Assembly: GCF_023721415.1 (NCBI RefSeq)
Contig: NZ_JAMQVC010000002.1
Location: 744,001-808,000 of the forward strand
Direction: 5' to 3'
Source: Galbibacter mesophilus
GTDB taxonomy: Bacteria > Bacteroidota > Bacteroidia > Flavobacteriales > Flavobacteriaceae
Length of the DNA stretch: 64,000 nt
Part shown: positions 56,145-64,000 of the stretch, one piece after another
Layout of the letters: every line of letters begins with the position of its first letter
Position numbering within the stretch: the stretch's first letter is position 1
Translations under genes and position numbers: made by a program
The notes under the pieces: generated by a model
Seen by the model: only the letters and a program-made list of their open reading frames with translations
Told to the model about the DNA's origin: nothing
Databases searched by the model: none

Positions 56145-56684
56145 ATGACAGATTTTTTTGCCTTATACAGGGATGAGTTAATTCGTACTATCGTTGCCAT
56201 TGTAGTTCTTTTAGTGGCAAGGATACTTATTTTTAAAACAGTAAATAAGGTTGGCAAAATTGGTGATATTGACCGAAACCGTACGCTACTTATCCTTAAA
56301 TACTTCAACGTTTTTATTTTAATAATTTCCATACTAGCAATAAGTTTGGTTTGGGGAGTGGATTTTAAAGATTTAGGACTTTTCCTTTCTTCAGCTTTTG
56401 CTGTTATTGGTGTTGCTTTCTTTGCATCTTGGTCTATACTAAGCAATGTGACAGCTGGAATTATTCTATTTTTCTCTTTTCCTTTTAAAATTGGTGACCG
56501 CATCCGTATTCAAGATAAAGATTTTCCTTCCGAAGCAATCATAGAAGACATTAGGGCTTTTCATCTCCACTTAAGAACGGACGAAGGCGAGCTCATTACC
56601 TACCCAAATAACTTAATGCTGCAAAAAGGAATTGTGGTTATCGAGAAGCCAAACCGGGAAGATGACGGAGCCAGTTCTGTCTAG
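56145..56684 (+). CDS. Short MscS-family mechanosensitive channel
   Basis: A 179-residue inner-membrane protein. Three hydrophobic helices: about 12-35, 55-75 and the pore-lining helix 3 region FLSSAFAVIGVAFFASWSIL, followed by LSNVTAGIILFFSFPFKIGD and the beta domain RIRIQDKDFPSEAIIEDI with YPNNLMLQKGIV. It lacks the C-terminal cytoplasmic cage of classical MscS, so it is a minimal version. Expected role: releasing solutes on hypo-osmotic shock. Starts 3 bases after the lipoprotein stop and is probably in one transcript with it. Confidence 0.88.
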   Translation: MTDFFALYRDELIRTIVAIVVLLVARILIFKTVNKVGKIGDIDRNRTLLILKYFNVFILIISILAISLVWGVDFKDLGLFLSSAFAVIGVAFFASWSILSNVTAGIILFFSFPFKIGDRIRIQDKDFPSEAIIEDIRAFHLHLRTDEGELITYPNNLMLQKGIVVIEKPNREDDGASSV

Positions 56685-56793
56685 TTCAGTTTTTATTGAA
56701 TACTGAAGGTTTTTTTGCTGTTGGGTTTTACATTATGTAGTGCCTTACCAACATTTATTTCTATATTTGAACTAACACCTAAAACGAAATAGT

Positions 56794-59325
56794 ATGCAAA
56801 AAATATTATCCTTTATTCTAATTGGATTAGTATTTTCATATTCAACAATTGCCCAAAAGCCTAAAACCTATACTTCTGCTGAAATTTATCAAGCGGTACA
56901 AAAGCTCAATTTTCTAGGGACCGCGCTATATGTTGCGGCCCACCCTGACGATGAAAACACTCGGTTAATATCCTATCTCTCGAATGAAGTAAAAGCCAGA
57001 ACGGCCTATTTATCCTTAACACGCGGAGATGGCGGACAAAATTTAATAGGTTCCGAGCTTAGGGAATTATTAGGTGTTTTGAGAACCCAAGAATTACTGG
57101 CGGCGCGACGGGTAGATGGCGGTGAACAATATTTTTCAAGAGCAAATGATTTTGGTTTTTCCAAACATCCAGAAGAAACGTTTGAAATTTGGGACAAAAA
57201 TGAAGTTTTAGCGGATGTTGTTTGGGTCATAAGAAATTTTAAACCCGATGTTATCATTAACCGTTTCGACCACAGAACGCCCGGAACTACGCATGGGCAC
57301 CACACGGCATCTGCCATGCTAAGCGTAGAAGCATTTAAACTTTCCGATGATAAAAATAGTTTTCCAGAACAGCTAAAATATACAGAGGTTTGGCAACCAG
57401 AACGCCTATTCTTCAATACTTCTTGGTGGTTCTACGGAAGCCAAGACGCCTTTGAGCAAGCAGATAAGTCTAAAATGATAGGTTTTGATATAGGAACCTA
57501 CTACCCTACGCTTGGAAAGAGCAATAACGAAATCGCATCCATCGCCCGAAGCCAGCATCTAAGTCAGGGGTTTGGAAGTATTTCAGCTAGAGGTTCAGAA
57601 GAAGAATACATCGAGTTGATTGATGGTAGCATGCCTAAAGACCAAAATAATTTGTTTGATGGCATTAACACCACGTGGACGCGTATTAAAGGCGGAAAAG
57701 AAATAGGGTCTATTTTAGAGAAAGTGGAAGCTGAATTTAATGTTAAAAATCCCGCCCAACACATCCCACAGTTATTGAAAGCTTACAAGCTTATCGAAAA
57801 GCTGGAAGACCAGTATTGGCGAACCGTAAAATTAAAAGAAATTAAAAAGATAATTGAAGCCAGTAGCGGATTATTCTTAGAAGCGATTGCCAATAATGCC
57901 TCCGCCGTTCCGGGAGAAACGATTTCCATTAAAAGTTTTGCCATTAATCGGTCGAATATCCCTATGTCACTGGAAAACATTCTGATTTCACCAAGTGATA
58001 CCCAAGAGAACATCAATAAAAATTTAAAGAATAATCAGCTTGTAAATAACACTTCCAATTTCACGATTCCGACAGAAAGTGATTATACCGCTCCTTATTG
58101 GCTTACAGAGGAAGGTACACAAGGAATGTATACCACGCCTCAGCAATTGCGTGGAAAACCTGAAACACCGAGGTTGGTAAATGTTACTTTTAATATTTCT
58201 ATTGAAGGTGTGAAAATTCCATTTCAAAAGCCGGTTGTTTATAAACATTCCAAACCAGACAAAGGGGAATTGTACCAACCTTTTGAAATTTTGCCAAGGG
58301 CAACGGTATCCGAAGCTAATAAAGTCATTATTTTTTCTGATGCTTCTGAAAAGCAAATCCCAGTAACAGTTACTTCGGGAGCGGATAATGTGTCGGGAAC
58401 ACTTCAGCTTAAATACAATAGCGGATGGAAAGTTACTCCTGAAAAAATTGATTTTTCAATCACGAATAAAGGTGATACAAAAACAGTTTATTTTACCATA
58501 ACCCCTCCTTCTGAAGAAAACGAAGAAATTATTACTCCGGTCGTTACCATTAATGGTGAAAGCTATAAAAAAGAACTTAACACCATTGCTTACGACCATA
58601 TTCCTACCCAATCGGTTTTGCTCCCTTCAAGTTTTAAAGTGGTTCGATTGAACATTAAGAAAGTTGGTGAAAATATTGCTTATGTTGCAGGTGCCGGTGA
58701 TGAAGTACCCGAAAGTTTACGCCAAATAGGCTATAAAGTTTCTATCATTCAGCCTGAAAATATAAGCAGCAGTTACCTAAAAAACTTTGACGCCGTAGTA
58801 ATGGGAATTCGTGCTTACAACGTGCATGAATCGCTTAAATTTAAACAGCATATCTTATTGGATTATGTGAAAAATGGAGGGAATTTAATTGTTCAATACA
58901 ACACTGCGGGAAGAAGAGGACTGGATATTGATAATCTGGCACCTTTCTTGTTGCAATTATCCAGAGACCGGGTAACCGATGAAAATGCTGCAGTTGCTTT
59001 TAATGCACCGCAACACCCGCTTTTAAATACACCAAACAAGATAACACAAAAAGATTTTGATGGATGGGTACAAGAGCGAGGTTTGTATTTTCCGGATAAA
59101 TGGGGAGAAGAATTTACCCCTATTTTATCCATGAGTGATAAAGGCGAGAACGAAACAATGGGAAGTTTGTTGGTTGCTCCATACGGGAAGGGATATTACA
59201 TTTATACAGGATTGAGCTTTTTTAGGGAACTTCCGGCAGGAGTGCCTGGAGCGTACAAATTGTTCTCCAATATGCTTTCGGTAGGGAAAAAAGAAACTAA
59301 CGACAAAAATTTAATTAAAGGATAA
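56794..59325 (+). CDS. Secreted PIG-L family deacetylase, multidomain
   Basis: An 843-residue exported protein. The signal peptide ends at about TIAQ (residue 21). The N-terminal domain (about 35-290) is PIG-L/LmbE: zinc motif AAHPDDENT (49-56) and a second histidine cluster in TPGTTHGHHTASAM (about 160-173); the fold deacetylates N-acetylglucosamine-type sugars. The middle (about 380-600) is beta-sandwich-like (NPAQ3-like strands with GDTKTVYFTITPP). The end (about 620-830) resembles a GATase/ThuA-type domain (GNLIVQYNTAGRRG, YGKGYYIYTGLSFFRELPAG). First gene of a tight four-gene set. Confidence 0.87.
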   Translation: MQKILSFILIGLVFSYSTIAQKPKTYTSAEIYQAVQKLNFLGTALYVAAHPDDENTRLISYLSNEVKARTAYLSLTRGDGGQNLIGSELRELLGVLRTQELLAARRVDGGEQYFSRANDFGFSKHPEETFEIWDKNEVLADVVWVIRNFKPDVIINRFDHRTPGTTHGHHTASAMLSVEAFKLSDDKNSFPEQLKYTEVWQPERLFFNTSWWFYGSQDAFEQADKSKMIGFDIGTYYPTLGKSNNEIASIARSQHLSQGFGSISARGSEEEYIELIDGSMPKDQNNLFDGINTTWTRIKGGKEIGSILEKVEAEFNVKNPAQHIPQLLKAYKLIEKLEDQYWRTVKLKEIKKIIEASSGLFLEAIANNASAVPGETISIKSFAINRSNIPMSLENILISPSDTQENINKNLKNNQLVNNTSNFTIPTESDYTAPYWLTEEGTQGMYTTPQQLRGKPETPRLVNVTFNISIEGVKIPFQKPVVYKHSKPDKGELYQPFEILPRATVSEANKVIIFSDASEKQIPVTVTSGADNVSGTLQLKYNSGWKVTPEKIDFSITNKGDTKTVYFTITPPSEENEEIITPVVTINGESYKKELNTIAYDHIPTQSVLLPSSFKVVRLNIKKVGENIAYVAGAGDEVPESLRQIGYKVSIIQPENISSSYLKNFDAVVMGIRAYNVHESLKFKQHILLDYVKNGGNLIVQYNTAGRRGLDIDNLAPFLLQLSRDRVTDENAAVAFNAPQHPLLNTPNKITQKDFDGWVQERGLYFPDKWGEEFTPILSMSDKGENETMGSLLVAPYGKGYYIYTGLSFFRELPAGVPGAYKLFSNMLSVGKKETNDKNLIKG

Positions 59326-59327
59326 TC

Positions 59328-59429
59328 ATGCTGAAGAAATTCATTTGGAAACGGGAATATTCCATTGTGTTGCTAATGAACGCTATCTACATTTTTATCT
59401 TCTATTTGATTATGATTTATAACAAGTAA
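59328..59429 (+). CDS. 33-residue membrane peptide
   Basis: A short ORF, ATG 59328 to TAA 59427-59429, 2 bases after the deacetylase stop and 6 bases before the symporter start, so it fills the gap exactly. It begins with four basic residues (MLKKFIWKRE) and then has a 20-residue hydrophobic helix (SIVLLMNAIYIFIFYLIMIY), ending NK. This is the shape of a single-pass inner-membrane peptide with the N-terminus inside. Tight spacing suggests real translation; a role as accessory subunit of the symporter is inference. Confidence 0.6.
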   Translation: MLKKFIWKREYSIVLLMNAIYIFIFYLIMIYNK

Positions 59430-59435
59430 CATCGG

Positions 59436-61160
59436 ATGGAAGTAATAGATTGGATTGTATTGACCGGAACCTTACTTTTTATAGTAGCTTATGGTTATTG
59501 GCGTACAAAGGGTAGTAAAGATGTAACAGACTATGTTCTTGGTGGAAAAGACGCCAAATGGTATACGGTTGGGTTGTCCGTAATGGCGACACAAGCCAGT
59601 GCCATTACGTTTCTTTCTACACCTGGTCAAGCATTTCATGATGGAATGGGCTTTGTTCAGTTTTATTTTGGTCTGCCTTTGGCTATGGTTATCATTTGTA
59701 TTGTTTTTATTCCTATTTACCATAAATTAAAGGTTTACACGGCTTACGAATTTCTTGAAAACCGTTTCGACCTGAAAACACGTTCGCTAGCGGCTATTCT
59801 ATTCCTTATTCAACGAGGGCTTGCTGCCGGAATAACAATTTATGCACCTTCTATCATTCTTTCGGCTGTATTGGGTTGGGAAACCAAAACGCTAAATATT
59901 ATTATTGGCATTCTAGTAATCATTTATACCGTTTCTGGAGGAACAAAAGCTGTGAGTGTTACCCAGAAACAACAGATGTTTGTGATTATGACGGGGATGT
60001 TCACCGCTTTTTATTTGGTAATGAGCTATCTTCCGGACGATATTTCCTTCGGAAAAGCACTTAAAATTGCTGGCGCCAATGATAAATTGAATATTCTTGA
60101 TTTTTCCTTGAATCCGAAAAGTAGATATACTTTTTGGAGCGGAATTACAGGTGGTCTTTTTCTTGCCCTCGCCTACTTTGGAACCGACCAAAGTCAGGTG
60201 CAACGTTACTTAACCGGTAAATCGGTTCGGGAAAGTCAGCTTGGTTTAATTTTTAACGGACTGTTTAAAGTCCCTATGCAGTTTTTCATATTACTCGTAG
60301 GCGTTATGGTTTTTGTGTTTTATCAGTACAACCATTCTCCGTTAAATTTCAATCCTGCCGCGGTCGAAGCCGTTGAACAATCTGCTTACGCAGAGGAATA
60401 CAGTACGTTAGAAAAGCAGCATTTAACGTTGGAAAAATCCAAAAAAATGGCGCAAGAGCGCTATTCCGCAGCTTTAGACATAAAAGATTACGACTTAATC
60501 ATGTCTGCCAAAAAGCAAATTCAGGAAATAAATAAGCAAGAAATACAAAGCAGAAAGGAAGCCAAGGAAATTATTCAGAAAGTTGACGAAGACTTAGAAA
60601 CAAACGATAAAGATTATGTTTTTATTCATTTTATACTGAATAATATTCCTACCGGATTGATGGGACTACTGTTGGCAGTAATATTTTCAGCAGCAATGTC
60701 ATCGACTGCTTCAGAATTAAACGCTTTAGGAACAATTACCACGATAGACCTCTTCCGAAGAAATCAAAAAGAAGAGCAAACGGATAAATACTTTTTAAAT
60801 GCCACAAAATGGTTTACGCTTGCTTGGGGTATCATCGCCATTCTGTTTGCTAATTTCGCATCCTTACTGGATAACCTCATTCAACTGGTAAACATTATTG
60901 GTTCTATCTTCTACGGAAATGTACTTGGGATTTTCCTTATTGCCTTTTTTATCAAATTTATTCGTGGGAATGCTGTTTTTGTCAGCGCTATTGTTACTCA
61001 AATAGTTATCATTCTGGTTTATTATTTTGCAATTCACCGGTATGATGCGGGCGATGAAAAATTGGGTTATTTGTGGCTTAATTTTATTGGTTGTGCCCTT
61101 GTAATCTTTCTAGCTTTACTATTTGAAATCTTAAACAGAACAAGAAATGCCATTAAATAA
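59436..61160 (+). CDS. Sodium:solute symporter (SSS family)
   Basis: A 574-residue inner-membrane transporter with about 13 helices. Family motifs: YVLGGKDAKWYTVGLSVMATQASAITFL (split; residues about 31-58), LAYFGTDQSQVQRYLTGKS and LLAVIFSAAMSSTASELNAL (sodium site region). A soluble, coiled-coil-like insertion (about 305-390; YSTLEKQHLTLEKSKKMAQE) lies between helices and is common in Bacteroidota SSS proteins of unknown substrate. It is followed by the Gfo/Idh gene with a 14-base overlap. Context with a sugar deacetylase suggests import of an amino sugar or related compound. Confidence 0.88.
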   Translation: MEVIDWIVLTGTLLFIVAYGYWRTKGSKDVTDYVLGGKDAKWYTVGLSVMATQASAITFLSTPGQAFHDGMGFVQFYFGLPLAMVIICIVFIPIYHKLKVYTAYEFLENRFDLKTRSLAAILFLIQRGLAAGITIYAPSIILSAVLGWETKTLNIIIGILVIIYTVSGGTKAVSVTQKQQMFVIMTGMFTAFYLVMSYLPDDISFGKALKIAGANDKLNILDFSLNPKSRYTFWSGITGGLFLALAYFGTDQSQVQRYLTGKSVRESQLGLIFNGLFKVPMQFFILLVGVMVFVFYQYNHSPLNFNPAAVEAVEQSAYAEEYSTLEKQHLTLEKSKKMAQERYSAALDIKDYDLIMSAKKQIQEINKQEIQSRKEAKEIIQKVDEDLETNDKDYVFIHFILNNIPTGLMGLLLAVIFSAAMSSTASELNALGTITTIDLFRRNQKEEQTDKYFLNATKWFTLAWGIIAILFANFASLLDNLIQLVNIIGSIFYGNVLGIFLIAFFIKFIRGNAVFVSAIVTQIVIILVYYFAIHRYDAGDEKLGYLWLNFIGCALVIFLALLFEILNRTRNAIK

Positions 61161-62133
61161 AAAAAATATAAATTGGGGAATTCTGGCTCCTGGACATATT
61201 GCCAAAAAATTTGCCAAAGACCTTTTAACGATTGAAAATGCCGAGCTGTACTCAGTGGCTTCTCGAACATTGGAAAAAGCGGAAGCTTTTAAAAATGAAT
61301 ACAAAGGAAAAGTAGCATATGGAAGCTATGAGGATTTGATGAAAGACCCCAATGTCGATGCCATTTATATTGCCAATCCGCACGCTTTCCATAAAGAATA
61401 CACCATTGCATGTCTTCAGCACAAAAAAGCAGTAATGTGCGAAAAACCACTTGCTTTGAATGGCGAAGACGTGGACCTAATGCTTCAAACCGCAAAGAAG
61501 GAAAATGTGTTACTTATGGAGGCACTTTGGACATACTTTCTTCCGCATTATCAGTTTTTACTGAATTTTTTAAAGGAAGGAAGTTTCGGAAAAGTAACTT
61601 CGATGGAAGCCGATTTCGGATTTCAACCTGTATTTGACGAAAAATCGAGGCTTTTCAATAAAAAATTAGGCGGTGGAAGCTTATTGGATATTGGTATCTA
61701 CCCCATCTTCGCCGCATTGACTATCCTTGGGAAACCCGAAAAAATAAAAGCGTCCGCTACGTTCTTTGAAACAGGCGCCGATTCTTCTTGTAAAATGCTA
61801 TTTGAATATCCTAACAACGTAAAAGCCGAGCTCTCCTCTACCCTTTTGGAGAAAACTCCCACAGAAGCTGTGATTCAATGTGAGAAAGGAACTATAAAGT
61901 TGCACACACAATTCCACAAACCTACTAAAATCACTTTTACGGATAATAATGGAAACCAAACCTATAAAGATTTTGGGGTTACTACGGAAGGCTACAGTTT
62001 TGAAACCATTCATTTTAATGAACTGCTTCGTGAAAACAAAAAAGAAAGTCCGATTATGACACACGATTTTAGCCGCTTACTCATGCAAACCATGGACAAA
62101 GTAAAAGAACAAATTGGATTACAATATTCTTAA
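61147..62133 (+). CDS. Gfo/Idh/MocA family oxidoreductase
   Basis: A 328-residue NAD(P)-dependent oxidoreductase. The Rossmann motif is NWGILAPGHIAKKFAKDLLT, the cofactor loop ends in IYIANPHAFHKEY and the family's catalytic lysine lies in VMCEKPLALNGEDV. The C-terminal alpha/beta domain has GGSLLDIGIYPIFAAL. These enzymes oxidise or reduce sugars and inositols. It overlaps the symporter gene by 14 bases. Together with the deacetylase and importer it suggests a small carbohydrate-modification pathway; substrate unknown. Confidence 0.9.
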   Translation: MPLNKKNINWGILAPGHIAKKFAKDLLTIENAELYSVASRTLEKAEAFKNEYKGKVAYGSYEDLMKDPNVDAIYIANPHAFHKEYTIACLQHKKAVMCEKPLALNGEDVDLMLQTAKKENVLLMEALWTYFLPHYQFLLNFLKEGSFGKVTSMEADFGFQPVFDEKSRLFNKKLGGGSLLDIGIYPIFAALTILGKPEKIKASATFFETGADSSCKMLFEYPNNVKAELSSTLLEKTPTEAVIQCEKGTIKLHTQFHKPTKITFTDNNGNQTYKDFGVTTEGYSFETIHFNELLRENKKESPIMTHDFSRLLMQTMDKVKEQIGLQYS

Positions 62134-62154
62134 TTTTTAAGTGAAATTTTAAAG

Positions 62155-62658
62155 ATGACAATCAATTTTACTCCGATAACTATTGAAGACAAAGCTACGG
62201 TTTTAAGACTTTTTAAAGAAGCTGCTGAAAAGATTGATAAAAAAGGGGTTGACCATTGGCAATATTGGAAAAATCCGCCAGCAGAAAAAGTAAAATGGGT
62301 TGAAGAAGGCTTAAAAAACGATGAGTTTTTCTTCATTCACGATGTTCAAAATAATGACACAATCGGAATGGTTAGGATTCTAAAGGAAGATTTGTTGTAT
62401 TGGGGTAAGCAAGTTAAAAAAGCGAAATACGTACATTCGTTAGTAATAAAAGAAAACTACAACGGAAAAGGAATAGGCACCAAGGTACTAAAAGAAATAG
62501 CCCAGCAGGCAAAAAACGACTCCTGCGAATATCTTCGCCTAGACGCAGACGCCAAAAACCCAAAGCTCTGCAATTACTACGAAAAACAAGGCTTTAAAAA
62601 AGTTGGAACCAAGCAACTACCGCTATCCACCTACAATTTGTATGAAATGGAGTTGTGA
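62155..62658 (+). CDS. GNAT-family N-acetyltransferase
   Basis: A 167-residue acetyltransferase with the GNAT core: IGMVRILKEDLLYWGKQVKK, the acetyl-CoA motif A VKENYNGKGIGTKVLKEIAQ (R/Q-x-x-G-x-G/A type: NGKGIG) and the end LRLDADAKNPKLCNYYEKQG followed by FKKVG. Substrate unknown. It is 21 bp after the oxidoreductase on the same strand, so it may belong to the same transcript, though its link to that pathway is unclear. Confidence 0.87.
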   Translation: MTINFTPITIEDKATVLRLFKEAAEKIDKKGVDHWQYWKNPPAEKVKWVEEGLKNDEFFFIHDVQNNDTIGMVRILKEDLLYWGKQVKKAKYVHSLVIKENYNGKGIGTKVLKEIAQQAKNDSCEYLRLDADAKNPKLCNYYEKQGFKKVGTKQLPLSTYNLYEMEL

Positions 62659-62672
62659 TAATGTAACTTACT

Positions 62673-63251
62673 ATGAAAACGATTTCAAATAAGAAATATT
62701 TAGTTCTTTTCCTTTTATATATAATTGTTGGCTGCACCCAGGAAAGTAAATCATCCAACCAAGTAACCGATTATTACCAAGGTTTTAAAAATTCAAATTA
62801 TGATTTAATCCGAAGCACAATAGCTGACTCTTTGGTTATAATTGAGGGTAGTCAAGAATTGAAATTTAGTCGGGAAAGTTATTATAGCCATTTTAAATGG
62901 GATTCCGTTTTTCAACCTGAGTATACAATAAAGAACATAACGCGAAATAATGAAAAAATTCTTGCTACAGTATCACTAAGGTCATCAAGGTTGGAATTTT
63001 TGGAAAACAATCCACTAACTTGTACGTATGAGTTTCATTTTAAATCAAATAAAATAAACAAAATAGTAATAGTAAACTGTGATGCAGATTGGAAGATCTG
63101 GCAAAACCGAAGGGACTTATTAGTGAATTGGGTAAAAAACAATTACCCAAAATATGGTGGTTTTATAAATGACTTAAGTATGGATGGAGCTACTAATTAC
63201 CTGAAAGCTATTTCTTTATACAAAAAAGAAAATTTAAAAAATACCCCTTAA
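62673..63251 (+). CDS. Hypothetical lipoprotein
   Basis: A 192-residue predicted lipoprotein: signal peptide LVLFLLYIIVGC with lipobox IVGC (Cys21). The first part of the mature region (YYQGFKNSNYDLIRSTIADS) looks like an NTF2/SnoaL-like cone fold, a common shape for small lipoproteins. AT-rich codons compared with the operon before it. Followed 14 bp later by a membrane protein gene on the same strand; probably a two-gene unit. Function unknown. Confidence 0.6.
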   Translation: MKTISNKKYLVLFLLYIIVGCTQESKSSNQVTDYYQGFKNSNYDLIRSTIADSLVIIEGSQELKFSRESYYSHFKWDSVFQPEYTIKNITRNNEKILATVSLRSSRLEFLENNPLTCTYEFHFKSNKINKIVIVNCDADWKIWQNRRDLLVNWVKNNYPKYGGFINDLSMDGATNYLKAISLYKKENLKNTP

Positions 63252-63265
63252 AACTTTTTAAGATT

Positions 63266-63973
63266 GTGAATGTAATTATCAATAGAATATTATTTTGGAT
63301 TGCACCTTTTATCATTATCTTATTCTTAATAATATATTTAAACGACGTTACTTTAAAAAATTTTTATACAGAAATTGGATTTTTAGGTTGGTTATCAGCT
63401 TTCACATTAATTATTACATGTTATGATCTCATAAGGCGTTTAAAAAAACTTCAAATTAGAAAAGTAATCCTTGAAAATCCTGATTTAAAAGAAATTCCAC
63501 TTGGTTTAAATAAGCCAAAACGGTTAAATTTCATGGATAGCAGGGTAAGTATAAATGATAACAGCATTGATGTTTTCTTTAATAACAGTGTAGTGTTTCA
63601 CGCTAACAAAAAAAATGAAGAAATAGAAGTAAAAAAATTCTTTGGAAGAAAAATTATAAGTTTTAACGATATTGATTTTCTATTTATTGATTACAATAAA
63701 TTTAGAAAAGACACTTTGATTGATGCTTTGTTCTCTAATGGTAGTCTAGATAAAAAAGTTTGGAGTAATACAGTCTCAGCGATACTTAAAAGTGGTGAAA
63801 AGGTCAAGCTATTCGCTGCCCAACTAGAAATAACGAATCATGATGAACTATTCGATGAAATTACTTCAGGAAAAACCACAACCAATGATTATTTGAAGAA
63901 TGGTGAAGCTTTAATTCAATTATTCAGTCAATTTATGAACAAAAAATATCTTATTATAGATAACCGTTTGTAA
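63266..63973 (+). CDS. Hypothetical two-helix membrane protein
   Basis: A 235-residue protein starting with GTG at 63266 (MNVIINRILFWIAPFIIILF). Two hydrophobic helices (about 5-27 and 35-55) are followed by a basic hinge RRLKKLQIRK and a soluble, beta-rich cytoplasmic part. The shape is like that of membrane proteins with a PH-like soluble domain, but I do not assign a family. AT-rich, like the gene before it. The last 27 bases of the window hold nothing further. Confidence 0.55.
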   Translation: MNVIINRILFWIAPFIIILFLIIYLNDVTLKNFYTEIGFLGWLSAFTLIITCYDLIRRLKKLQIRKVILENPDLKEIPLGLNKPKRLNFMDSRVSINDNSIDVFFNNSVVFHANKKNEEIEVKKFFGRKIISFNDIDFLFIDYNKFRKDTLIDALFSNGSLDKKVWSNTVSAILKSGEKVKLFAAQLEITNHDELFDEITSGKTTTNDYLKNGEALIQLFSQFMNKKYLIIDNRL

Positions 63974-64000
63974 AAATAAATGGCATGTTACTATACTTCG

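Overview
The window is a low-GC bacterial chromosome segment from a member of the Bacteroidota, most probably a marine or environmental Flavobacteriaceae. Support comes from family-level matches typical of that group (DUF6146 and DUF6428 proteins, the QEGLA-motif metallopeptidase, TlpA/DUF4369 lipoproteins, a Bacteroidetes-type ABC-F protein, a PEPC of that lineage), from many short lipoprotein signal peptides ending in S-C or G-C, and from Bacteroidota promoters of the TTG-N19-TAnnTTTG type. The clearest promoter stands in front of the 4.5S SRP RNA gene. No rRNA, tRNA, prophage, intact insertion sequence or CRISPR array was seen. Most of the window is ordinary housekeeping chromosome with a few accessory patches.

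Layout. 1-1.1 kb: start of an SLC13-type permease (minus, cut by the window edge), divergent from a formate/nitrite-type channel. 1.4-3.9 kb: an AT-rich accessory patch with a two-gene cassette (zinc ribbon plus PD-(D/E)XK nuclease-like protein), a decayed small ORF, a conserved hypothetical protein and an intergenic cluster of AGGTT hairpins. 3.9-8.5 kb: fasciclin lipoprotein, MFS exporter, OmpA-type lipoprotein, sorbosone/glucose dehydrogenase-like propeller. 8.6-11.9 kb: arsenic-resistance locus (arsR, DUF6428, arsenate-reductase-like phosphatase, Acr3) in which the reductase/Acr3 pair is bracketed by two copies of a roughly 180-bp repeat. 11.9-19.6 kb: stress protein, envelope proteins, an Hpt/pseudo-receiver pair, a metallopeptidase, a dicarboxylate symporter and chorismate synthase. 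19.7-32.2 kb: LpxH-like phosphatase, a large FAD/Fe-S oxidoreductase, two TlpA-type lipoproteins (one without its CXXC), an asymmetric ABC-F protein, transaldolase-type fsa, SRP RNA, glutaminyl cyclase, thioesterase. 32.2-46.8 kb: BrkB, PEP carboxylase, Lrp regulator, M14 peptidase, an XRE regulator with a lipoprotein, MgtC, a Rieske-ThDP fusion enzyme, topoisomerase IV (parE-parC) and a DMT exporter. 46.9-54.4 kb: ferredoxin divergent from a LuxC-like acyl-CoA reductase, serC-serA, a DUF937 gene broken at an A9 tract, DUF6146, DUF2520 and KdsC. 54.6-64 kb: Maf, a lipoprotein, a small MscS channel, then a tightly packed set (PIG-L deacetylase, a 33-residue membrane peptide, Na+/solute symporter, Gfo/Idh oxidoreductase), a GNAT and two unknown envelope genes.

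No complete, clearly new multi-gene system is visible. The strongest leads are the Rieske-ThDP fusion, the zinc-ribbon/nuclease pair, the one-sided active-site design of the ABC-F protein, the repeat-bracketed arsenic genes and the Hpt/pseudo-receiver pair. All functions are inferred by reading motifs and family resemblance; no search was run.
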